Source: Bradyrhizobium sp. Ec3.3 (lineage in GTDB: Bacteria > Pseudomonadota > Alphaproteobacteria > Rhizobiales > Xanthobacteraceae). Taken from it: a stretch of DNA of 64,000 bases. The notes under the pieces are model-generated. The model did not search any database, was not told the DNA's origin, and worked only from the letters and a program-made list of their open reading frames with translations. Position 1 is the first letter of the stretch, and each line of letters opens with the position of its first letter. The translations under genes were made by a program, and so were the position numbers. Positions 54,261 to 62,975 of this stretch are shown here, one piece after another. The DNA lies in contig NZ_AXAS01000015.1 of the NCBI RefSeq assembly GCF_000472925.1, positions 124,001 to 188,000 of the forward strand, read 5' to 3'.

Positions 54261-55343
54261 ATGACCGATATCGGAAATGCCCACCCTGGTGGTCAGGCCT
54301 TCGAGCTCGTGCTCGACAAGAGCGAAAACCGCGTGGCCGAATTCGAGGTCCGCGCGAAGTCACCCCTGCAGAAGCTGCAGCACCTTCTCCACGCCAATCC
54401 CACGGCCGTGCCGGCGATCGTGCTCCTGCTCAGCGTCGCGGCGTTCGGATTCACCGTCGGCCCGCGCTTTCTGTCGCTGTTCAACCTGTCGCTGATCATT
54501 CAGCAGGTTACGATCATCGGCGTGATCGGGGTTGCCCAGACGCTGATCGTCATCACGGCCGGCATCGATCTGTCGGTCGGGGCCGTCATGGTGCTGTGCT
54601 CCGTGATCATGGGCAAGCTTGCGATCGCAACAGGGCTCGCGGCGCCGCTGGCGCTCCTCATCGGTCTTGCCGTGGGTGCGGGTTGCGGGGCCATGAACGG
54701 CGTGCTGGTGACGCGCCTCAAGCTGCCGCCCTTTATCGTCACGCTCGGGACCTGGTCGATTTTCTTCGCCCTCAATCTCTGGTACTCGGCCTCCGAGACC
54801 ATCCGCTCGCAGGAAGTGGCGAAGACCGCTCCGCTGCTGCAGGCACTTGGAACGCCGGTGGATGTCTTCGGCGCCCGCTTCACCTACGGCTCCTTTTTCA
54901 TGCTGGGGCTCGTGGCCTTCATCTGGTTCGTGCTGAACCGCACAGCCTTCGGACGCCACCTCTATGCGGTGGGCGACGATCCCGATGCTGCCCGGCTTGC
55001 CGGTATCCGGACCGGCCGCATCCTCTTCGCCGTCTATGTGATCGCCGGCATGATCTGCGCGCTCGGCGCATGGGCGCTGATCGGGCGCATCGGCTCGATC
55101 AGCCCGCAGGCCGGCCAGACCGCCAATCTCGACAGTATCACGGCGGTGGTGGTCGGTGGGGCCAGCCTGTTCGGCGGCCGGGGCTCGATCATCGGCACGC
55201 TGATCGGCGCCTTGATCGTCGGCGTGTTCCGCAACGGGTTGGCACTGTCCGATGTAGACGTGCTCTGGCAGGAATTCGCCGTCGGCTGGCTGATCATTGT
55301 TGCTGTGGCCCTCGATCAATGGATCCGCAAGGTGTCGGCATGA
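54261..55343 (+). CDS. frcC: Fructose-type ABC transporter permease
   Basis: The 360-residue product is an RbsC/FrcC-family inner-membrane permease with an unusually long N-terminal cytoplasmic part (about 50 residues, DKSENRVAEFEVRAKSPLQK) and about ten membrane helices. Typical blocks are GVAQTLIVITAGIDLSVGAV, AVGDDPDAARLAGIRTGR and the coupling-loop region before GGASLFGGRGS. GAGGAAAC precedes ATG 54261. Its stop overlaps the frcA start (ATGA). Confidence 0.93.
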   Translation: MTDIGNAHPGGQAFELVLDKSENRVAEFEVRAKSPLQKLQHLLHANPTAVPAIVLLLSVAAFGFTVGPRFLSLFNLSLIIQQVTIIGVIGVAQTLIVITAGIDLSVGAVMVLCSVIMGKLAIATGLAAPLALLIGLAVGAGCGAMNGVLVTRLKLPPFIVTLGTWSIFFALNLWYSASETIRSQEVAKTAPLLQALGTPVDVFGARFTYGSFFMLGLVAFIWFVLNRTAFGRHLYAVGDDPDAARLAGIRTGRILFAVYVIAGMICALGAWALIGRIGSISPQAGQTANLDSITAVVVGGASLFGGRGSIIGTLIGALIVGVFRNGLALSDVDVLWQEFAVGWLIIVAVALDQWIRKVSA

Positions 55344-56140
55344 GCATCGCATCCAACACATCCAACACTCTTCAGCCGCTTCTGCAGGCGCGCGGCCTCG
55401 TCAAGCGCTATGGTCGCGTGACGGCGCTCGATGACGCCGATTTCGATCTCTACCCCGGCGAAATCCTCGCCGTCATTGGAGACAATGGCGCGGGAAAGTC
55501 CTCGCTGATCCGCGCGCTCTCCGGAGCACTCACTCCCAACGCGGGCGAGATCAGGCTCGATGGCAAGCCCGTCGCGTTCCGCTCGCCTCTCGATGCGCAG
55601 GCTGCAGGCATCGAGACCGTGTATCAGACGCTTGCGCTGTCCCCGAGTCTATCGATCGCCGACAACATGTTCCTTGGACGCGAACTGCGTCGCACAGGGC
55701 CGCTCGGCACGGTCTGCCGCATGCTCGATCGCAAGGCCATGCAGCGCATCGCCCGCGAAAAGCTCACGGAGCTCGGGCTCATGACCGTGCAGAACATCAA
55801 TCAGCGCGTCGAGACACTGTCGGGCGGCCAGCGCCAGGGCGTGGCGGTGGCGCGGGCTGCGGCCTTCGGTTCGCGAGTGGTGATCCTGGACGAACCGACT
55901 GCGGCGCTCGGGGTCAAGGAATCCCGTCGTGTGCTCGAATTGATCCTCGACGTGCGGCGGCGAGGTCTGGCGGTCGTCTTGATCAGCCACAACATGCCGC
56001 ACGTATTCGAGATCGCGGATCGTATTCACATCCATCGGCTCGGTCGGCGGCTCACCGTGATCGATCCCAAATCCTATACGATGTCGGATGCTGTTGCCTT
56101 CATGACCGGCGCGCGGGCACCGGTCGAAGCAGCAGCCTGA
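55340..56140 (+). CDS. frcA: Fructose-type ABC transporter ATP-binding protein
   Basis: The 266-residue product is a single-domain ATPase of the FrcA type: Walker A GDNGAGKSS (47-55), signature LSGGQRQGVAVARA, Walker B VVILDEPTAALG and switch ISHNMPHV. Most RbsA relatives have two fused ATPase domains; the single domain fits FrcA. It overlaps frcC by four bases. A terminator-like hairpin follows before the convergent PhzF-like gene. Confidence 0.93.
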   Translation: MSIASNTSNTLQPLLQARGLVKRYGRVTALDDADFDLYPGEILAVIGDNGAGKSSLIRALSGALTPNAGEIRLDGKPVAFRSPLDAQAAGIETVYQTLALSPSLSIADNMFLGRELRRTGPLGTVCRMLDRKAMQRIAREKLTELGLMTVQNINQRVETLSGGQRQGVAVARAAAFGSRVVILDEPTAALGVKESRRVLELILDVRRRGLAVVLISHNMPHVFEIADRIHIHRLGRRLTVIDPKSYTMSDAVAFMTGARAPVEAAA

Positions 56141-56182
56141 TCGGTCCGCCATCCCGATCGAATTGTCCTGGCTGACCCTCTC

Positions 56183-56202
56183 GGCGGCATCGTGATGCCG
56201 CC
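56183..56202. terminator. Hairpin between convergent frcA and the PhzF-like gene
   Basis: GGCGGCAT pairs perfectly with ATGCCGCC around CGTG in the 68-base convergent gap. There is no marked T-run. It may end transcripts from both sides. Confidence 0.55.
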
Positions 56203-56208
56203 ACATCC

Positions 56209-57042
56209 TCACCCGGCCAGGACGCGGACGGTCCCGTGAACACGGGCGCTACCCCCGGCTTCGGTCGGCGCATCCGCGTGCAGAAGGCAGGGGATACCCA
56301 TGTCATCGCCTTGCACCACTTCGATGTTGTCTGCGCCGGCAATGCCGAGATCGCGGAGATAGGCGACAAGGGCTGCAGCGGCAGCTCCCGTGGCCGGATC
56401 CTCGTAAACGCCGCCGGCAGCGAACGGATTGCGCGCGTGGTAGCGCGAGGGACTCTCCGCCTGGATCAGGCTGATCGTCGTCAAACGCCAGTCGCGCATC
56501 AGTTTGGCGCCGGCCGGCAAGTCGTATTTCATCGCGGCCAGGCGCTGACGGTCGCGGATCGCGAGCAGCAGGTGACGTGCGCCAGCTTCGATGATCGCCG
56601 GAGGGAAGCGGTCGTCGAGGTCGGCCTGCGACAGCGCAAAGAGGTCGAGCGACCGATCGAGTAGCTCCGGCGGCGCGGGCTGATTCCGGGTAGGCGCCGA
56701 TTGAAGAGCCGCGCTGAGACCACGCGCGGTGCGAAAACCCTCGACGATCGCCGTGCCGCCGTTCAGTTCAAGCGTGATCGGCCCGCTTTCACCCCTCTGA
56801 GCCAGAGCCGCGCCCAGTGCGATCGTCGCGTGGCCGCAAAACGGTACTTCCGCCTCGGGGGCGAAATAGCGGACGCGATAGCCCTTGGCAGTCGGTGCCG
56901 CAAAAACCGTCTCTGAATAGCCGACCTCTGCAGCCAGCCTCTGCATGTCGTCGGCTTCCGGCAGCACATCGCAGATCACCACGCCGGCGGGATTGCCGCC
57001 CTGATCGTCACGCGTGAATGCCGCAAGCCGTTGCACGTCCAT
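56209..57042 (-). CDS. PhzF family isomerase/epimerase-like protein
   Basis: The 277-residue product has the two-lobed diaminopimelate-epimerase-like fold of PhzF proteins: GGNPAGVVI, SETVF with the catalytic-type Glu, RYFAPEAEVPFCGHATIALG, and in the second half EDPATGAAAAALVAYL. Substrate and reaction are unknown for most members. GAGGAG sits eight bases before ATG 57042, which decides this start over upstream ATGs. The LLM monooxygenase gene lies 56 bases upstream on the same strand, so the two are probably an operon. Confidence 0.9.
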   Translation of the reverse strand: MDVQRLAAFTRDDQGGNPAGVVICDVLPEADDMQRLAAEVGYSETVFAAPTAKGYRVRYFAPEAEVPFCGHATIALGAALAQRGESGPITLELNGGTAIVEGFRTARGLSAALQSAPTRNQPAPPELLDRSLDLFALSQADLDDRFPPAIIEAGARHLLLAIRDRQRLAAMKYDLPAGAKLMRDWRLTTISLIQAESPSRYHARNPFAAGGVYEDPATGAAAAALVAYLRDLGIAGADNIEVVQGDDMGIPCLLHADAPTEAGGSARVHGTVRVLAG

Positions 57043-57098
57043 GTCGATACTCCTCGCCATAAGCTCGATGGGTTTGGTTTCGTAGAGATAGTGACGCC

Positions 57099-58121
57099 TC
57101 AGCGCCACCCCAGCGCCGGCGCGACATGCTTCAGGATCGCTTCGATCGCGTGGGCGCAGTAGGCGACGCCCAGCTGGTTGGGAATCGTCAGCAGCAGCGT
57201 ATCGGCCTCCGTTATGGCCTCGTCGTTGCGGAGCTGCTCGATCAGGACATCCGGCTCGGCGGCATAGCTGCGGCCGAAGATCGCGCGCGTCTGCGGGTCG
57301 ATGAATCCGATCTGGTCCTCGGATTCGCCGCCACGCCCGAAATAGGCGCGATCGCGATCATCCATCAGCGCGAAGATGCTGCGGCTGACCGAGACGCACG
57401 GCTCGCGGGCGTGGCCGGCCTCCTTCCAGGCGGCCCGGTAGGCGCGAATCTGCGCGGCCTGCTGCACGTGGAAGGCTTCGCCCGTCTCGTCGTTCTTCAG
57501 CGTCGAGCTTTGCAGGTTCATGCCGAGCCTGGCCGCCCAGACGGCGGTGGCGTTCGAGCCGGCGCCCCACCAAATGCGCTCGCGCAGGCCGTCGGAATGT
57601 GGCTCGAGGCGGAGCAGGCCGGGCGGGTTTGGAAACATCGGATGCGGATTGGGTTTTGCAAAACCCTCGCCGCGGAGGAGGTCGAGGAAAACCTCGGCAT
57701 GACGCCGGCCCATGTCGGCGTCATCGGCGCCTTCGGCCGGCTGATAACCAAAGTAGCGCCAGCCATCGATCACCTGCTCGGGCGAGCCGCGGCTGATGCC
57801 GAGCTGTAGCCGTCCGCCGGCGATCAGGTCGGCGCTACCTGCGTCCTCCGCCATGTAGAGCGGATTCTCGTAGCGCATGTCGATGACGGCCGTGCCGATT
57901 TCGATACGGCTGGTCCTCGCGCCCACTGCCGCCAGCAGCGGAAATGGCGAAGCAAGCTGGCGCGCGAAATGATGGACGCGGAAATAGGCCCCGTCCGCGC
58001 CCAGCTCCTCGGCGGCGACGGCGAGCTCGATGGATTGCAGCAGCGTATCCCCGGCCGAGCGGGTCTGCGACTGCGGCGAGGGCGTCCAGTGCCCGAACGA
58101 GAGAAATCCGATCTTTTTCAT
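57099..58121 (-). CDS. LLM class flavin-dependent oxidoreductase
   Basis: The 340-residue product is a bacterial-luciferase-like TIM-barrel monooxygenase: KKIGFLSFGHW, AEELGADGAYFRVHHFA, RIEIGTAVIDMRYENPLYMA, GGRLQLGISRGSPEQ and WWGAGSNATAVWAARLGMNL. It uses FMNH2 supplied by a separate reductase. The substrate is unknown. It precedes the PhzF-like gene. It has a poor ribosome site before ATG 58121 but a typical family N-terminus. Confidence 0.92.
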   Translation of the reverse strand: MKKIGFLSFGHWTPSPQSQTRSAGDTLLQSIELAVAAEELGADGAYFRVHHFARQLASPFPLLAAVGARTSRIEIGTAVIDMRYENPLYMAEDAGSADLIAGGRLQLGISRGSPEQVIDGWRYFGYQPAEGADDADMGRRHAEVFLDLLRGEGFAKPNPHPMFPNPPGLLRLEPHSDGLRERIWWGAGSNATAVWAARLGMNLQSSTLKNDETGEAFHVQQAAQIRAYRAAWKEAGHAREPCVSVSRSIFALMDDRDRAYFGRGGESEDQIGFIDPQTRAIFGRSYAAEPDVLIEQLRNDEAITEADTLLLTIPNQLGVAYCAHAIEAILKHVAPALGWR

Positions 58122-58303
58122 GGCGTTAATCTAGTGATGTCCCGATTGGTTTGCGATGGGCATTCTGAACATGGCGAAGACTCGAGATTTGCCCGTCTGC
58201 GCCCGGCATCCGCGAGCGGAGCGTCACCGGATGATGACGTTCGAACCTTGTACTGGCTGCTATCGTCTAATGAGGCAACCAATGTTTCCCAGCGACAAGG
58301 GCA

Positions 58304-59575
58304 ATGTTCGACCGAAACTACCGCCAGCGACTTGAAGCTGATCTTGCGCAGTGGGAAGCCGATGGCGTGATCGCGCCGGCGGCCGCCGCCAGCATCCGCA
58401 ATGTGCTTCCGCCGCTCTCCTCCGGCACCAACATTGCCGTGGTCGTGGCCATCGTCGGCGGCCTGCTGATCGCAGCCGCATTCCTTGCCTTCGTCGCCGC
58501 CCACTGGACGGAGCTTGCGCGCCTATTGCGGTTCGCAATTCTCATCGCCGGCATGATTGTTGCCGGCGGTCTCGGGGCGTGGTTCGCACACACGCAGCGG
58601 CCGGTTCTCGCCGATCTCTGCGCCGGCATCGGCGCGATCATCTTCGGCGCCGGCATCGCTTTGGTTGGCCAGATGTACCATCTGGGCGGGGACTTTGCCG
58701 GCGGCATGCTGCTGTGGTCGATCGGTGCGCTTGCGGCGGCGCTGCTGACCGGCTCGCGCGGCGCGCTTGCGGTCGGGCTCGCGGCCGCCTGCATATGGAG
58801 CTGCATGCGTGTCTACGATACGCCCGACGCCCTGCATCTGCCGTTCGCGGTGGTTTGGCTCGTCGCCGCGGGTCTCGCGCTTGCCTGGAACTCGCGCGTG
58901 GCCGCTCATCTCGTCGCGCTTGCCGTGCTGCCGTGGTGGATCGTGGCAGCGCTTGGCTTTGGTTTCGACAATCCTCAGCCGTCATTCGTTCTCGCTGACG
59001 GCGCGGCGTTGCTGTTCGGCGGCGGGCTTGCGATCGCAGCAGTGCCCTCGCAAAGGGCGCTCCGCTTCGGAGGCGTTTTGTCGGCCTATGGGGCATTTTC
59101 GCTGGCCGTCGTTGCCGTCCTCGAGGTGACGACTGTCGATGATATCTTCCGTATCGAGCCCGGCTCTGCCACTGCACAACCGCTGTGGGCCATCATGTGC
59201 GGGATCGCAGGCGCGATCCTCGCGTTTGCATCCGCCGGGATCACGAAGCGGATGGGTGAGGCCTTCGCAGGATGCGCGATCGCCCTCGTCCTGGTCGCTG
59301 CCCCCCTGTGGTGGGCGTCTCGGGCAGGCGAGCCATGGCTGGCCTATGCCGCTCTGCTTTGCGCGATGCTTGGCCTTGTCGTCTCCGGCATGCTCGATGC
59401 GGTACGCCCGCGGATCGTCGCGGGCTGGCTCGGGATCGCCGGCGTCATCGCTGGCATCACCTGGGTGGTGAAGGGCTCATTGCTGCGCCGCTCGGCCTTT
59501 CTTGCTGCAGCCGGCGTCATTGCTGTTGCATTTGCGACGGTCCTGGACCGCGCGCTGTCGAGGACCGACGAATGA
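58304..59575 (+). CDS. DUF2157 domain-containing membrane protein
   Basis: The 423-residue product starts with the cytoplasmic DUF2157-type helix pair (LEADLAQWEADGVIAPAAAA) and continues with about twelve hydrophobic segments with small loops. ATG 58304 has AAGGG upstream. Its stop overlaps the start of the GDYXXLXY gene (ATGA). This pairing is common, and the two are presumably an inner-membrane complex of unknown role. Confidence 0.9.
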   Translation: MFDRNYRQRLEADLAQWEADGVIAPAAAASIRNVLPPLSSGTNIAVVVAIVGGLLIAAAFLAFVAAHWTELARLLRFAILIAGMIVAGGLGAWFAHTQRPVLADLCAGIGAIIFGAGIALVGQMYHLGGDFAGGMLLWSIGALAAALLTGSRGALAVGLAAACIWSCMRVYDTPDALHLPFAVVWLVAAGLALAWNSRVAAHLVALAVLPWWIVAALGFGFDNPQPSFVLADGAALLFGGGLAIAAVPSQRALRFGGVLSAYGAFSLAVVAVLEVTTVDDIFRIEPGSATAQPLWAIMCGIAGAILAFASAGITKRMGEAFAGCAIALVLVAAPLWWASRAGEPWLAYAALLCAMLGLVVSGMLDAVRPRIVAGWLGIAGVIAGITWVVKGSLLRRSAFLAAAGVIAVAFATVLDRALSRTDE

Positions 59576-60183
59576 TCGAGGCCCTGGCTCCTCTCGCCGT
59601 GTTCTGGCGGCGCATCCCGAAAGCCGTGCTGTTCGGCGCGGCCATCCTGATTCAGTGTGCGCTGCTGATCGTGATGGTCGTCGATCGCATGCAGATCTTG
59701 CGCGATGGCACGGAGGTGACCTTGCAGACGCGGCCTGTCGATCCCCGCGACCTCTTGCGCGGCGACTATGTCGTGCTCGGCTACGATATCTCGCAATTGC
59801 CGGCGGGCGCGCTCGCCAATCAACCGGCCGCCGCGCGCAATCCCATCGTGTTCGTGAAGCTCGCGCCCAATGCCGACGGCCTCTACGAGGCGGTCTCGGT
59901 GCACACTGAGGCGGTGGCAGTTACCCCTCCCGAAGTGCTGATCCGCGGCCGCGTCAATTACGGCGCATCCTGCGGCTCAGGCCGGCGCGCCTTCTGCGAC
60001 AAGCTCGCGATCTCCTACAATCTCGAAGGCTATTTCGTGCCCGAAGGCGAGGGCAGGAAGCTCGAACAAGCCCGCAACCAGAAGAAGCTGCGGGTCGTCG
60101 CAGCCGTGTTGCCGTCAGGCCGTGCCGCCATCAAGCGGCTGCTGCTCGACGGCGAACCGGTCTATGACGAGCCGTGGCTCTAG
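59572..60183 (+). CDS. GDYXXLXY domain-containing protein
   Basis: The 203-residue product has one N-terminal membrane helix (about 17-38) and an outer domain with the name-giving motif GDYVVLGY, preceded by RPVDPRDLLR, and a later YFVPEGEGRKLE block. Two cysteines in GASCGSGRRAFCDK might form a disulfide. It overlaps the DUF2157 gene by four bases, so they are co-translated. It ends 16 bases before the convergent MocR-type gene. The function is unknown. Confidence 0.92.
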   Translation: MIEALAPLAVFWRRIPKAVLFGAAILIQCALLIVMVVDRMQILRDGTEVTLQTRPVDPRDLLRGDYVVLGYDISQLPAGALANQPAAARNPIVFVKLAPNADGLYEAVSVHTEAVAVTPPEVLIRGRVNYGASCGSGRRAFCDKLAISYNLEGYFVPEGEGRKLEQARNQKKLRVVAAVLPSGRAAIKRLLLDGEPVYDEPWL

Positions 60184-60199
60184 CCGTCGATCAATCCGG

Positions 60200-61609
60200 T
60201 CACATCTTCAATGCGCGGCGCATGACGTCCCAGACGCGTGGTTCCATCGATTGCGCCACGTTGAAGCGCATGAAGCGCGAAGCCGTTTGCGACACGCTGA
60301 ACACGTTGCCCGGCGCGAGCACCGCGTCTTCGGCCAGGGCCGCGCGCGCGACTTGCGTCGAATCCAGTCCGTCCGGCAGGCGGCACCACAGAAAGAATCC
60401 GCCACGCGGCATCAGCCAGGGTTCGAGCCCGAGCGCGCCGAGCTTTCGCGCCACCTCGCGCCGGGTGCGCGTGAGCTTTTGCCTGAGCTCGTCCATGTGC
60501 TTGCGGTAGGTGCCGCCCGCGAGCACCTTCGCGATCACCTCGGTTGCGGCCGGGCTCGGGCCGCCGAAGCTGGTTGCGACCTGGAGGTCGACGAGATGCT
60601 CGATCCAGTCGGCGCGCGCGGCGATATAGCCGCAGCGCACCGAAGCGGAGAGCGTCTTGGAAAAGCTGCCGATACGGATGACGTTGGTGAGGCCGTCGAG
60701 CGCGGCAAGGCGCGGCGAACGTTCTGATTCGAAATCGGCAAAGATATCGTCCTCGATGATTGCCAGGTCATGTGCAGCGGCGACGCTCAGCACGCGATGC
60801 GCCGTTTGCAACGACAGCGTCGCGCCGGTCGGGTTGTGGAGTGCGGAATTGGTGATGTAGAGGCGCGGTCGCTCCGCGGCGAGGATTGCCTCGAAGCGCG
60901 CGACGTCCGGGCCCGACGGCGTGTAGGGCACGCCAATGATCTTCACCTGATGCGCACGCAGCAGGGCGCGAAAATTGAAGTAGCAGGGATCGTCGACCAG
61001 CACGGTGTCGCCGGGCCGCAGCAGGAAGCGGCAGACGAGGTCGGTGGCTTGTGTCCCCGAGGCCGTGAGCAGGAGCTGGTCGACCGAGGCCTCGATGCCG
61101 TCCTCGGCAAAGCGGGCCAGCAGATAGCGGCGCAGCGCAAGCGAGCCGCGTGTAGAGCCGTAGTCGGCAAGCAGGCTGTCATCGCTCCGGGCGAGCGCTC
61201 GGAAGGCGCGCCGCAAGGCGGCCTCCGGCATCCAGTCCGCCGGCAGCCAGCCGCAGCCCGGCTTGAGCGTCGTGGAATCCGCATCGAGCGATTGCCGTGA
61301 GACCCAGAACGGATCCACGGCGCGGTCGCGGCGCGGCTCGACACCGGTGAGCGCGAGCGGCGGCATGGTTGTCGCAGAGACGTAGAAGCCGGAGCCGCGC
61401 CGCGCCCGGATCAATCCTTCAGCCGCCAGGCGATCATAGGCTTCCACCACGGTGGAGGGCGAAACGCCCATGCTCGCGGCGAGCTTGCGGATCGACGGCA
61501 GGCGGTCGCCGGGGACAAGCGCGCGGCCCGCGACCTTGGCGCGGATGGTGCTCATCACGTCAGTGGTGCGCGCCCCGCCGCGGCCTCTGGTTTGCGTCAG
61601 TCTATCCAA
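60200..61609 (-). CDS. MocR/PdxR-type transcriptional regulator (GntR-HTH plus aminotransferase domain)
   Basis: The 469-residue product has an N-terminal GntR winged helix (VMSTIRAKVAGRALVPGDRL, then SMGVSPSTVVEAYDRLAAEG) and a type I aminotransferase fold with the PLP-lysine region RIGSFSKTLSASVRCGYIA and the ligand motif SALHNPTGATLS. Such proteins bind pyridoxal phosphate and an amine or amino acid and control adjacent genes, here most likely the divergent EamA exporter. I chose TTG 61609 because GGAAG lies upstream and the next ATG (61555) would cut the first DNA-binding helix. CCCATACA repeats lie just upstream. Confidence 0.88.
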   Translation of the reverse strand: MDRLTQTRGRGGARTTDVMSTIRAKVAGRALVPGDRLPSIRKLAASMGVSPSTVVEAYDRLAAEGLIRARRGSGFYVSATTMPPLALTGVEPRRDRAVDPFWVSRQSLDADSTTLKPGCGWLPADWMPEAALRRAFRALARSDDSLLADYGSTRGSLALRRYLLARFAEDGIEASVDQLLLTASGTQATDLVCRFLLRPGDTVLVDDPCYFNFRALLRAHQVKIIGVPYTPSGPDVARFEAILAAERPRLYITNSALHNPTGATLSLQTAHRVLSVAAAHDLAIIEDDIFADFESERSPRLAALDGLTNVIRIGSFSKTLSASVRCGYIAARADWIEHLVDLQVATSFGGPSPAATEVIAKVLAGGTYRKHMDELRQKLTRTRREVARKLGALGLEPWLMPRGGFFLWCRLPDGLDSTQVARAALAEDAVLAPGNVFSVSQTASRFMRFNVAQSMEPRVWDVMRRALKM

Positions 61610-61611
61610 GT

Positions 61612-61653
61612 GTATGGGCTTCCATACCGGTACAGTTTGGCCAGATTGTATGG
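61612..61653. promoter_or_regulatory. Probable MocR-type operator
   Basis: GTATGGG occurs at 61612 and 61648 as direct repeats 36 bases apart, and CCATAC at 61622-61627 forms an inverted pair with the first. Direct repeats at about this spacing are typical of MocR-family sites (for example GabR). They lie between the regulator and the exporter gene. Confidence 0.5.
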
Positions 61654-61714
61654 GATTGTGGCTGGTTTCGCCACCGTCAAAAGGCCAGGGTCGCTCACGG
61701 GAAAGCGAGGCGAC

Positions 61715-62575
61715 ATGCAATCGGCCGGCAACGGATGGGGTAACGGACTTCTGGGCGTCGTCATCTTCAGCGGCTCGCTGCCGGCGACGCGCGTCGCAGT
61801 CGGCGGCTTCTCCGCGATCTTCCTGACCTCGGCGCGCGCGGTGATCGCCGCACTGTTAGGGGCGGCGCTGCTTGCCCTGCTTCGTCAGCAAAGACCCGCG
61901 CGAAAAGACCTTGCCTCGCTCGCCATCGTCTCGCTCGGCGTCGTGGTCGGCTTCCCGCTGCTGACAGCGCTGGCGCTTCTGCACATCACGTCGGCGCATT
62001 CGATCGTCTTCGTCGGCCTGTTGCCGCTTGCGACCGCAATCTTCGCCGTGCTGCGCGGCGGCGAGCGCCCGCGCTTGCCGTTCTGGTTGTTCTCGATCGT
62101 CGGCACCGCGACGGTCGCGGGCTTTGCGCTATCGGGCGGCGGCGCGGGCTCGCTCACCGGCGATCTCCTGATGGTTGCCGCGATCCTGCTCTGCGGCCTC
62201 GGCTATGCCGAAGGCGCGACGTTGTCGCGCCGGCTCGGCGGCTGGCAAGTCATCTCATGGGCGCTCATCCTCGCACTGCCATTGATGCTGCCCGTCGCGA
62301 TCATGTCGCTGCCGCTGACATGGGACGGCATCGGCGCGCCGGCCTGGATCGGCCTTGCTTACGTCTCCGTCTTTAGCATGTTCGTCGGCTTCGTATTTTG
62401 GTACCGCGGCCTTGCGATCGGCGGCACCGCCAGCATCAGCCAGCTACAACAGCTTCAGCCCTTCTTCGGCCTCGCACTCGCCGGCCTCGTCCTGCACGAG
62501 CCGGTGGCGTGGAGCATGATCGCGGCGACCGCGCTCGTGGTCGTCTGCGTCGCGTTCGCGCGGCGGTTTGCGTGA
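61715..62575 (+). CDS. EamA/DMT-family transporter
   Basis: The 286-residue product has about ten hydrophobic segments in two EamA halves and ends ATALVVVCVAFARRFA. GAGG precedes ATG 61715. Its divergence from a MocR-type regulator suggests export of an amino acid or amine. The last 59 bases of the gene and the following 32 bases are repeated with 11 differences at 63681-63771, a duplication of the gene boundary. Confidence 0.88.
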   Translation: MQSAGNGWGNGLLGVVIFSGSLPATRVAVGGFSAIFLTSARAVIAALLGAALLALLRQQRPARKDLASLAIVSLGVVVGFPLLTALALLHITSAHSIVFVGLLPLATAIFAVLRGGERPRLPFWLFSIVGTATVAGFALSGGGAGSLTGDLLMVAAILLCGLGYAEGATLSRRLGGWQVISWALILALPLMLPVAIMSLPLTWDGIGAPAWIGLAYVSVFSMFVGFVFWYRGLAIGGTASISQLQQLQPFFGLALAGLVLHEPVAWSMIAATALVVVCVAFARRFA

Positions 62576-62607
62576 GGCTGATGCCTCACCTCTGTCCCAT
62601 CACCGTC
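62517..62607. repeat. Duplicated gene junction, copy 1
   Basis: These 91 bases cover the last codons of the EamA gene and the downstream boundary. They align without gaps to 63681-63771 with 80 of 91 bases identical by eye. On the minus strand the copy still encodes the terminal TVMGQ and stop found at the end of the EAL gene. Confidence 0.85.
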
Positions 62608-62726
62608 AGCGTGCCTTCATTCGGGCGGCCGCCATCTAGTGTCAGGGCGATGCGATCAACGTTGATCTGAATCAACGCCCGTTCCGCAACTCTGGGTCTC
62701 ATTGCATAAGGAGAGTTATCTCTTTG

Positions 62727-62903
62727 ATGCATCGCATGCCCTACTTCGCAATGCCTGGAGCGGATAAGGAGTCGAACTGGCTGCCTGCACCCGCCGGCAA
62801 GTTCATTCTGATGCTGCGGATGTATTGGCCGAACGAGAAGGCGCCTTCGATCATCAACGGCACCTGGTCTCCGCCGGCCGTCAGAAGGGTTGCGAGCAGC
62901 TGA
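62727..62903 (+). pseudogene. Remnant of the C-terminus of a DUF1254/DUF1214 protein
   Basis: The 58-codon frame from ATG 62727 encodes PGADKESNWLPAPAGKF, then ILMLRMYWPNEKAP, INGTWSPPAVRRV and a stop. This matches the conserved end of DUF1214-type proteins, which are usually several hundred residues. The rest of the gene is missing upstream, so this is most likely a relic, although AAGGAG 13 bases before the ATG could allow expression of the fragment. Confidence 0.7.
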
Positions 62904-62975
62904 TCGCAAAGGACCAGCAAACGGGAGCAGTGGTAGGAGCAGATCAAGGTTCAGCAGAACCTGAGGGAGGTCAAG

